Assembly: GCA_958496175.1 (NCBI GenBank)
Contig: OY292278.1
Span: forward strand, 6,882,001 to 6,946,000
Source of the DNA: Sisyra terminalis
Lineage: Eukaryota > Arthropoda > Insecta > Neuroptera > Sisyridae
Direction: 5' to 3'
DNA: 64,000 bases
In this document: one piece after another, positions 49,501-61,500 of the stretch
Layout: each line of letters opens with the position of its first letter
Numbering within the stretch: the stretch's first letter is position 1
The notes under the pieces: model-generated
The model's input: the letters and a program-made list of their open reading frames with translations, nothing else
Database searches by the model: none
What the model was told of the DNA's origin: nothing
Program-made: the position numbers and the translations under genes

Positions 49501-52500
49501 TGCTCGACACATCAAATAAAAACCGAGTAACTAATGCTTGAATGATCATTTTAATAATTTGCGAATTTATTTGTCGTTTCGAATAAATTGAAATTACATT
49601 TCACCTTGATTTTCTTTTAAATACATTGTTGCGAATAAAATTTAGAAATTGACATGAAACAGAATTGAAGAATAATGAAGCAACCGAATGTGATGGGGTT
49701 TGGTTGATTTTCTTTGATCTCCAATGATGGGGGGGGTTGGAATGTCAAGGAGAGACTTGCCACCAATCCCTGTCAGTCAGGATTACTACGTAAATAGGAC
49801 TCGCAAATGTTATATAATTGTACCAAAGTCGATACATATTCGTACCATGAAAAAACAATAACAATTTCGAGAACGAAAACGAAAACGTGGAGAGCGGAAC
49901 ACCTGGGCAGATGGAGCTTTGAGCTTTGAGCTTTTCGTCGTCTCTATCGCTTGTCTGGCCGACCGAACTACGTAACGAACTGTTAATTAACTCAACAAAT
50001 TATTTTATTTTCAATAAATATTAAATGAGAAACGGTTGTTTCATCTCAAAACTTCCAATTCTAATTTTATTACAATATAGTAAAAGCATATTATATTGTG
50101 TACAATATTTAAAATGTTTTATCAAAGTGGAACCATAAAATCATTAGTTAACGAATGTTACAATCAAAAAACGCTGTTAGTTTAGTACATGGGGCATTTC
50201 ACGTGAAGCGGACAAAAGTGATGTTCTGAAATTTGTTCATATTTGACATAATTGTACTTCTAGTAAGTGTGAATGTGGATTAGGGTGGGTCAAAAAAAAC
50301 GATTATTTTTTTTTTACAAGTGACGCGGAAAAATGGGTTGCTAGACACCTTAAAAAAATTCTCGCCAAGTATGAGCTCTTAATTTTAATAGGAAGATCCT
50401 CCGCATTGCAGTTTTGTATTTTTTTCTCAGTCCAATAGAAAAAAATTCATACCTCATCATTTATCGATTGTACAGAAAAATGTTTCGAAAGAATTTTTTA
50501 GGAATTTCAATGCTCTACAAAAAAGGTATTCCATATTTTTTCCGTAAGCCTCACCATTTGAAAGATATTAAGGATTTAATTTTGATTATTTTCAGACAAA
50601 TTTCATTTTTTTTTTATGAATTTTATAACTCGACAATAAATGACTTTTATACAATGCGCAATACAAATTTTTGTTGGAAATTAACTGCTCTATAAAAATG
50701 GTTTGTTATGTTTTGGCGATTAAATTAACCGTTCAAAAGATATTCATCATCAAACTTTCATGTGTACGGGTTTTCAAAGTTTTTGATGAGATATTCGAAA
50801 AATTTCAATTTAATTTATAATTTTTGAGAAAATTTACACGAATTTTAGTTTTTGTCAACTGAGAAACTTCAAAATATTTTTCGGGTTTTTTTTTAATACT
50901 TAAGTATATTTGTCTCAATTTAATAAAATATAAATTGTACATTATTTATCGCTTAGTTAAATATTTATTAATAAAAAAAGTAAAGTTTTCATTATTCATA
51001 TATTATGATTTATTTCAGTATTAGAGAAAAACAATGTACAATTAGTTATAAAAAAGTTTTTTATTTCAATTTTCAAACAAGTTTTTGTTGCAAATTGGGT
51101 AATTTTTTCGATGCTTTTTGACAAGTTGCAATACAAATTAAAATTGCTCTTCGTTTTTTGTTAAACATTGGTTATATTCACTTACCAATGCGACACCTCG
51201 CTCTGCCACATCATTAACAACTTGTTTGATAATGAATATCTTTTGAAGGGTTAATTTAATCGCCAAAACATAAGAAACCATTTTTATAGAGCAGTTAATT
51301 TTCAACAAAAATTTGTATTGCGCATTGTATAAGAGTCATTTATTGTCGAGTTATAAAATTCATAAACAAAAATGAAATTTGTCTTAAAATAATCAAAATT
51401 AAATCCTTAATATCTTTCAAATGGTGAGGCTTACGGAAAAAATATAAGATATCTTTTTTCTAGAGCATTAAATTTCCTAAAAAATTCTTTCAAAACATTT
51501 TTCTGTACAATCGATAAATGATGAGGTATGAATTTTTTTCTATTGGACTGAGAAAAAAATACAAAACTGCGATGCGGAGGCTCTTCCTACTAAAATTAAG
51601 AGCTCATACTTGGTGAGAATTTTTTTAAGGTGACTAGCAACCCATTTTTCCGTGTCACTTGTAAAAAAAAAATAATCGACTTTTTTGACCCACCCTAATG
51701 TGGATACAACATATATTTTTCGAATGCTGATTATTTGGCAAGTTATACGCTTCTAGAGAACTGTCGTATTTGAAATTCGAATTTTTTTAAAACACTTTTT
51801 CAATTTAAATTTTTTTTTTTAAAATATTAAATATGGCGGTTTAAAAAGAAAATGAACTGTTCTTTCTAAATAAAAAATAAAACTAGACATTTTTATTTTT
51901 TTTAATAAACAAAACCGGAAGTAAACTTTTCAAATCAAAATTTTAGTAATTTCGACCATTTTGATTTTTGATTTTTTTATTTCAAAATATAGCCGAAAGT
52001 ACACTTATGATACACCAGAAGTTTCATATTGGGATCTGCAATAGTTTAGGAGATACAGGGATTAAAGTACACACGTGTCGTAGTGAGGGTTAACTGGTTT
52101 ACGCCATATAATACTGAAAGGCTGCAATATTTATATTTACTATCCTCTTTAAGCGTATTTAATGCTCTAACAATGTTGTTGGGTAATTATTATTCAAATT
52201 AAAATAGTACTTATTGAAAAAAATATAAATAGGAAGCAATAGTTTAAAATAAATTTCGTGATAAGTAATAAAATCGTCTGCTAGCCAAAGAGGTTGAATG
52301 ATTGTAGTGAACGTGCTCCATAAACTAAAACCCCCATGTTAAACTAAAACTATCATTTCCCCTCAATTTTCCAAGTGATCGTACTCCTTCCACAGCATAT
52401 TTGGACAAAATATATTTTCTCCTCTCTTCGTTAAAAGAATTAGAATAATTTTGTACAAATATGCTGTGGAAGGGGTACAACCACTTGGAAAATTGACGGG

Positions 52501-55500
52501 AAGTGAAAGTTTTAGTTTAACATGGGGTTTATGGAGCTCGTTCACTCTAGTCATTTAACCTGTTTGGCTAGCAGACGATTTTATTACTTATCACGAAATT
52601 TATTTTAAACTATTGCTTCCTATTTATATTTTTTCCAATAAGTACTATTTTAATTTGAATAATAATTACCCAACAACACTGTTAGAGTATCAAATACGCT
52701 TAAGTTGGATAGTTAATATAATTATTTCAGCGTTTTAGTGTTATATGGCGTAAACCAATTGACCTATGGTAGCTACGGTACGACACTAATGTACTTTAAT
52801 TCCTGTATCTCCTAAATTATTGCAGATCCAATTATGAAACTTCTGGTGTACCATAAGTGTACTTTAGGCTATGTTTTGAAATAAAAAAATCAAAAATCAA
52901 AATGGTCGAAGTTACTAAAATTCTGATTTGAAAAGTTTACTTCCGGTTTTGTATATTAAAAAAAAAAATAGAAATGTCCAGTTTTAATTTTTTTTTAGAA
53001 AGAACAGTTAATTTTCTATTTTAACCGCCATATTTAATATTTTTAAAAAAAAATTTTGAAAAAATACGAATTTCAAAATCGACAATTCTTTAGAAGCGTA
53101 TAACTTGGCAAATAATCATCATTCGAAAAAAATATTTCGTATCCACATTAGGGTGGTCCTTAATAGGGGTGTTTTTGAATTTCTTTGCTCCCAGGAGCTC
53201 AAATGCTTCCTAAGTGGTAAAAAAAAAATCTCTGAAAATTTGAGCTCTTAAAATTAACTTTAAAATAGTCCGCTTTCCATTTTAAGTTTCTTATGGAAAT
53301 AACGTGGGAAAAATTTAATTTGCTCTTTAGAATTCCATAACTCAGCGACAAATAAATCGAAAGTAATTAATCGCATCATTTTTATTGAAAATTTAACGCT
53401 CTACAAAAAAGAGCTTTTATGATTTTTTGCTAGATCTATTGGATTAAGAGTTATTGGCTTAAGAATGCGACACTTATGGTCCATGAAAATATAATACATT
53501 TTTTAACTGAGCAAGATGGTAGAGTTGGTTACATAGCTAATATAGTATTTGCTTCTATTGCATACGAAATTTGATATATTTCGTAAAAATAAGTATTTAC
53601 TTAATAATTATAATTGATAATATTAATAATTATATAATAATTAAACTTTGAGCTCGAATAACTCATAAGCCAATAGATTTAGTGAAAAATCATAAGAGCT
53701 CTTTTTTGTAGAGCGTTAAATTTACAATAAACATGACGCGATTAGAAATTTTTGATTTATTTGTCGTTGAGTTATGGAATTCTAAATAACAAATTAAGTT
53801 TTTCCACGTTATTTTCATAAGAAATTTAAGTTGGTAAGTGGACTATCTTAAAGTTAATATTAAGAGCTCAAATTTTCAGGATTTTTTTTATTTTATTAAT
53901 TTGGAAGCATTTGAACATCTGGGAGCAAGGAAATTCAAAAACACCACTTTTAAGGATTAACCAAATCCACATTCATACTTACTAGAAGTGCAATTATGCC
54001 AAATATGAACAAATTTCAGAACATCACCTTTTTTTCGCTGTCCGCTTCACGTGAAATGTCCCACAAAAAATGTTAATCTCTTTTTCATTTAAAGTATTAA
54101 TTTCTGGTAAAGAGATTTATTCGACTGAAATTCTATTTATTGAAGGAATTTTCTCCGTAAACGGTCAGCCAATAAAGTTTTATGCGTTCGCCGAAATCCC
54201 AACGATTCAATATTCCAAATAAATCGTTTGAGAAACATAAATATTTTCGCTCGATTTCACAAGTCGTCATGTCTCAATTTATCAAGAGCCGTTTTGGTTG
54301 CGGTTTGTTTTTTGCTTTCATTAAATGGATAATGCCCGGCGGAAAAAAATTCAAATAATAAAATCAAGTGGTGGCCAATCGGTTTGAAATGCGAACCGCT
54401 TAATTGTCCGTGATGACAATATGTGTAACCAGAGATTATATGGATCGAAAGCGTGTAATGTCTATAATCAGTGAAGATCATGTTTCGAGAAATTCGCGAT
54501 CCCGCAAGCTCTCCAGCTGTTTTCTTTGTATGGTCCATAGTGCGGCCTTTTACATGTTACATTATATCTCAGCTTGAGTAGCAGTTTGGTGTACCATTGA
54601 TCGCCAATGCCCAGGCCATCAAGAGCCCAAATCCTCCACATAGTAGTCGGTAAAAAGTGGTTGTTGTCGATCGAAACGTGTGGAGTTGTTGCCATTAAAT
54701 GTAATGGGCTTTTGTTTTGACAGACATGTCCCATAACATCTTCATTATCATTCTGCTCTTTTATTTCGTTTCAGCAATTCATATACCTACAAATAAATTC
54801 AGTCATCATCTTTTTTTCTTTTTTTTTGGTCTGTTGAATAGTTGAAATTTCTCTTTTATGTGACAAAGTTTTTCATCATACCACCACAAAAAAAAAACGA
54901 TTGTTAAATCTGCTACTTGTAGCGTATTGAATCCTAGAAATATTTTTCAAAAGATATTATTGTTGCCTTTTAGAGTTACAGTACGGTTTCATGAAGATTA
55001 ACAAGTTAAAGTTTACAAAGTTTCAGTGATAAGATGCTAAAGCATCAAATTTTACTTTCTCTCCAGGTACATTTTATTAAATGCTTTAGTACCACATATT
55101 TCCAACATTCTAGGTAGATTCGGACCAAATTTCAACCCTCTACCCTTACGATTTTGGATGGAAATCAGTTGAGACCAAATCATTTCCTGCAATTAATAAA
55201 CAAAGTTAAATTTTATCAAACATATCAATGTCACAAACGATCAATACGTTTTTATTAAATCAATTAATTCCCGGACAATTTCCATTAGGAATTGCAATCA
55301 GATAATGAAAATAATCGGCTGAAAATCACCATATCAAATAAAAATATGTATTCCATTGCTTCGCTCCAGTGGCGTAGATATCTAGGGGCCAGGCGGGGCA
55401 GTGCCCCGGGGCCCTGAAGCTCAGGGGGCCCTCGAATCCTTCCCAGAAATCCCGATCGAACTGAACTTTTGGAAATCCAGTTGGAAGTTCACCAATTATG

Positions 55501-58500
55501 TACGGAAATAATGAGCAAATATGGAGTGCTAGAATGCGACCTAACGGAAGTATTTACAGCAAAATTATTATTCTTTACAATTCCTGTCACTTCTGCAGCA
55601 GCTGAAAGATCATTTAGCAAATTAAAAATAATAAAAAAATTATTTTAGAAATAATATGGGCCAAACTCGACTCCGATATTTATCGCAAATAGCAATTGAA
55701 AACAAAACCGTATCAAGCCTGGATTTAAACCAAGTCATTGATACTTTTGCGAAAACTAAAGCTAGGAAAAAAATTGTAAATATAATTGTTATTTAGTCAG
55801 TTGATAGGCCCGACCTTTATATAATAAACCCTTGAATCTTCTGAATTTCGTTTTGTTAGCCAAACCTACACCAAATATTAATTGTAATTTATATTGTTAC
55901 TGTTTAATATTTTTATTTCCTGCCCTGCAGTGCACAAAAAAGAGCTTAAGTAGCTTAGCATTTTTAAAGTATTTATATATTTCATATTTTTATTTGAAAA
56001 AACCTAATCAGTTTACATAGCAGTGGGGCCCCATTTTTTAATTTGCCCCAGGGCCTTTGGTCACCTAGCTACGCCTCTGGATAAGATAACTGATATAAAT
56101 AATGTAATCATTGCACTTTTAAGAAAATAAACAAAATCAGTTCCCACGTTTTGCTTATCTGTTGATAAAATCACCTACGCATTGCACTAAAAACATAAAA
56201 TCAAGGAAAAATAATGAGAAAATCTTTGAAAAAATGGGAACCTATCTGTCAACGTAAATATTATTCACGTAAAGAAAAATCTAGAATATTTGTTTTTAGA
56301 TTTTGATTTCATTAGTGTAGAACTTGACTTTAATTAATTGGAAGAAAAATATTTTCTTTCGCTGTTAACATTTCGGATTAGTATGACATAAATAGTTTTG
56401 TAACTTTTGGATTTTACAATCTAGCAAATCCATCTGCCATCCAATTGTATATTGTTAAACTTGTAATTCAAAAGAATCAAATACCTTTAAATCATTGCCT
56501 AAGTGGACAGGCTAAGAGTAGAACAAATCTTATGCAATTATTTTTTGTTTGATTCCATTTTATTGTATCTCACACCGACGAAACTTGACTCGCATCTAAA
56601 AAATACAATAAAAATTAGAAATTAAAAACCAATTTATATAATATTTTTTTACGTTTTATGGCTTCAAGAGATCGCACTTTAAATCTTGTGGACCTTCGGG
56701 ATAATATTTCTATGTTCTAAAGTATTCCTCAATGACTGCCACATATTTGTATTTATCCTGTGCTTTGTAAATTAAATCATAAGAGATGTCATAAATCATA
56801 AATCATGTAAATTAAATCATTGCTGTATGCTTCTATATGCAAAAAATGCAAACTTCTTCTTATTGTTTTATAATAAAAGTGATTAAATTATAAATATGTG
56901 ACAAATTGTGAGCTAGGATTGAAATCAACATTCTTTTGAGATCTTAACTATGACATTATTACTTAATTATGAACGGAAGAACTCTAGCAAAGACATTTTG
57001 AGAAATGCAGTTTTTTATTTTAAACATTTGATGTTAGATTTTTCGTAGCATTAACTGACTATAACTAATAATTTTCATTTTAATAGGAAAAAGATTTAGG
57101 AAAATTCAGTGATAAATTATGATACAGATAATATTTATTGTAAAATTATTTTTAAATCCCAAAAATAAAAGTAAAGTTAACAAATTGGACCTCGGTGAAG
57201 TTTCAACGTTGACCACTGGATTGTGAATATAACTAAAAGATATCAATTGGGATTATTCAATAATGCAAATCAAATTGTTGAAAAATATGGCGAAATGATA
57301 CACAAATTTGTATTTTGATTTGTTTAACATTTTTTATTTAATTATTGCAGTGGTGTAGTTCTGAGGAAAACTACAGGAATCAACGCTTTTAAGCCTGCAG
57401 CTTTAGGAGGCCCTTTTTAATTCACTTGTATATTGACAAGGTTTTGAAATATTGAATTCTTTTTGTATTTTTTTTTTCAATGAAAGATCAAATTAATATT
57501 TTTGGGGATAAAAAAGTGAGTCGATTAAATACGAAGACTCTTATTAATAAATTTGGAGCAGGAAAACCTGGAAAATCATTTAAACATTTATGTTTTATGA
57601 AATATATTTATTTCAGTCTTTGCTCTTAAATTAAAAAAAATATTTTTCTTTGTAAAAACTAAAGAAATATGAAAAACATGTTAGAAAAGACCCTGTAATT
57701 TGATTTTACTTATGGACCTTTAAAATTTAGCCAGTCCACTGAATTATTGATTGATTTTTGTTGAAATGAGACACGGAAATTCTTAAATTCTCGTCCCTGA
57801 ATACAATTTTCTATGATTCAGAAATTAAATTTTTGTTCAGTAGACAATTTGATCAAAAGCAGTTATTTTTATTTCCCTTAGTAATTAATCAAACATTTTT
57901 TTGTGTTTGTAGATTCTCATTTAATTTTTGTTAGATAAATTATTTATGTTTTCTTTACGATTAATAATCATATTATGTATAGTCTCTAGCACTAGCATTA
58001 AAATACTATAAAGACTCAAAACAACTAAAGTTCAAATAATTATCATAAGCCGATTGAAAAGAGAATTCTAAGCAGTATTTACATTGCAAAATATTTTCTA
58101 TTATCTACTCAGTAAAGCTTTAGTACTCATAATATTGATACCTTAAACTAGAAACTATGATTTACTCAAATAATTAAACTTTTTTAAGTTTTAAACTATA
58201 ATAAAAGTGCCTATTATGTTAAAGCTTCTCATTACTTGTGTAAATATTTGAAATTGAAGAAGTAAGAGTTTATTGACACAAAATTTAAATATAAAATATG
58301 TAGCATACAATTTTAATTCTTCTCTTCGGAAACTTAAGTCTCTTTAGAGTACTTTTGTATTTATATTTGAGCTTTTATGAAAATGATTTTGAAGCTATGA
58401 AACCTGAGCTTTAACCGAAGTCTAAGAAGTTGTTTATAACTTTATTTTAACAAATAGAAATAATGCATTGTATTTCCTCAAATCTTTTTCTCGTTAAAAA

Positions 58501-61500
58501 CGAAAATTATTTAGATAATTAGACGCAGACCTCAATTATCAAACGAGGAAATATCAAAATGATACTAATACATTGCTAATCTAAGTCCAACTTTTAAAAT
58601 TTCTAACATAACCCAAGGATTGTTAAGGAGTCAAAAGTTTTTCTAGAGGTCAACAACTGTCCGAGAGTTGATCAAAGATTAATCGAAAATAGATCAAAAT
58701 CTCTATTCTATAAGTTTAGGGAAAATGAATTATGATCAAGAAATTTGTGTTTCCATTTTCATACAGTGCAAACCCAAACTTGTTGATGTTTTGATATAAT
58801 TTTCTGTGATTTTCAAAAAATATTATCGAAAAATCATCCCTTTACTTCACACTGCCATTAAGGAATACTTCTGACAATAAAAATATTACTGCATAGAATT
58901 TACGGAGCATTTTTTTCGCATACTTAAGCCCATTTAAATCTTTAAGATTTTCTTAGGAACCTCTTTAACAAGCATGTTTGATTAGATAAGTAAAAATCAA
59001 ATTTTGTTGCTTGACCTTATTTTATACATTTAGTTATTTTATTTTTGCAAGTATATAAAATATCTTTGCAAGTATTGTTAGATGTTTTCCTGTTAATAAT
59101 TAATTAACAATGTCATAGTTAAGATCTCAAAAGAATGTTAATTTCAATCCTTTTACATTTACTTGTTACATATTTACAATTTAATCATTTTTGTCATGAA
59201 ACAATAAGAAAAACTTTGTTTTATGAATATAAAAGTATACTGCAGTGATCTCGTACAATTTAATTTATAAAGCTTAGGATAAATATCTACACAGACGGAT
59301 GCTGAGTTCTAGTAAAGATTATATTCTCTTCATGGTTTCATTTTATGCAGCATTGCTTGTTTAGTTCTTTTCATTACAATTTATTAAATAATATTTTTTC
59401 CGTGTAATGTTGCCTAATTTAATTTTATCAATTTAACAATTGAACCATTGGATTCAATAAAAAATTAACTTTAAAACTTGCAATGTTTTTAACGAACAAT
59501 ATTTTCCATCACCAAAATAACTTCCTTAAAGAATTTACGTAAAATTGGTTTTAATCTCTAATCACTTTCCAGTTTGTGATTAGATGATATTTGGTACCTA
59601 AAATTGAAAATACTTTAGAAAAAAACATTTTCCAACAATAAATGTTAATCATATTTCTACGTGCAAATTTCTTTTTATTATTTCCGAATTCTTTAAGCTG
59701 TTAATAAGTTGCTTTACCAAAAAATTTACATTTTTTTTTTAAATTTTCAGTAAGGTTTATGACTTTTAATTAAAGATTCAAGTTACAAAGAAATATTTAA
59801 TACCTACTTGACTTAAAGAGTTCCACAAGAACTTCCACAAGAAAGTTTAAGAAACCTTGGTTTTTAATAAATATTTGCATTGTGGAATAATTCTTCATGA
59901 ATTTCTTTATCCTTCCATTGATAAAACTATGATTTTTAAATTGTTTTAAACATTTAAAAGATTGTTTGTTTAGTCATTCGAACTTCTGTGATCGATAGAT
60001 CATTCATACAGCAATATTCATTGTTATAGGTTTATCCAATCATTGAATTTTTAAACTGTAAAAAAAAACAATTAGTTAATAATGAAAATCCAGTTTGAAA
60101 AAATTGTGATGATTCAATAGGTACCTCGAATTTCCAAATTATAATTTGCACATTTTTTTTACCAATCACTACCGTTTTTAAAACATTATACTTAGTACCT
60201 TGATTATGACTTTTAGATATTTGAAACTACGGATTTAGATTGAATTTTAGTCGTTTTCGTGATCATTATAAAATAAACTCAGCTTATAATTCTTAAAGTC
60301 CTTACCAATTTTTTGTTGTAACTGAGACTTAATCTTCGGTTCCGAATCTTCCTTCAACAATCAATACTTAACTTGAACTCCTTGAAAATTTTCCTCATTG
60401 TCATTTTGTAACTTAGAAGTATTACTTTAAATTATGAAAGAAAATATAAAAACTTTCTTACTACAATTGTTAAATCTGAACTGATATCCCAAACTGCCAG
60501 AAGAATAGAGTTTGAGTTTAATTCAAAAATTCATTATTATAATTTTTCGTTACATTATTGAATCAAATAATAAGAATAAGTGTCAGAAGAAACCATATAA
60601 TATTTCGTGTTTACTAGTCCTAACTAGGTCCTAAGATATTTAATTGAAATAAAAAAAATATTTTTTATGTTAATAATTCATAAATATAATAATTCAGGAA
60701 ATTTTCAGTTTAATGCAAATAACTAAAGACCTATGAAAAATATCAACAACTTTTATAGAGATAAGTTATAGGAAAAAAGTGTTCTATAAAAAATGTCCTT
60801 TAAAATTTTTTCATAAAATTGATGGTTGCGTCAAAAATTTTAAAAAATTATTAAAATTTCTCTTTAGTTCAACTTTGACCTCGAATAACTTTTGAAGAAA
60901 TAACTTTATCAAACACTTGGAAGAGACCTTTTTTGTAGATCGTTCAATTTTCGTCCAGATTATACCTTGGTCATTCCGAAATATTGTCACCAACGTGAGC
61001 TAAATGTCTAATCTAAATAGTTATACCAATTATTCTGGTTTTACTTATGGTTCCAATCTGAAGACAGCTTTACTGCTTTGATAGAAACTTTGTAATCAAG
61101 TTCAACTAATAACTTATTTCTATAAAAGTTTTTGATACTTTTCACAGGTCCTAAGTTATTCAATTAAAATAAAAAAAATAATTTTTATGTCAAAAATATA
61201 ATGATTCAGGGAATTTTCAGTTTAATGCAAATAACATAGGATCTGTAAAAAATATCAAAAACTTTCATAGAGATAAGTTATAGGAAAAAAAGTGCTCTAC
61301 AAAAAATTTCCTATAAAATTTTCTCATAAAATTAATGGTTGCGTCAAAAAATTGGAAAAGTATCTTGGAAAAATTTTCTTTAGTTCAACTTTGACCTCGA
61401 ATAACTTTTGAAGGAATAAATATATCAAAAACTTGTTCGAGACCTTTTTTGTATATCGTTCAATTTTCTTCGAGAATATACCTTGGTCATTCCGACGTAT

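Larger units (their letters stand above)
50191..54062. mobile_element. Large palindromic foldback, TTTCACGTGAAG termini, copy 2
   Basis: The 3.9-kb element starts GGGGCATTTCACGTGAAGCG and ends CGCTTCACGTGAAATGTCCC. Without nested inserts, both arms are about 0.8 kb and mirror each other to a turn near 52425. Each arm carries a different nested foldback at the mirrored site ATGTGGAT/ATCCACAT. Copy 1 (6188-8848) has the same two inserts, and about 120 bp of right flank is also shared, so the pair arose by duplication. Confidence 0.85.

Noticed and set aside
50414..50695. 93-codon frame in the nested foldback
   Set aside because: It lies entirely in one arm of a non-coding inverted repeat and is not preserved in the other copy.
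54257..54734. 93- and 88-codon minus-strand frames inside the receptor intron
   Set aside because: No recognisable domain and they overlap each other; recorded only as a GC-richer block.
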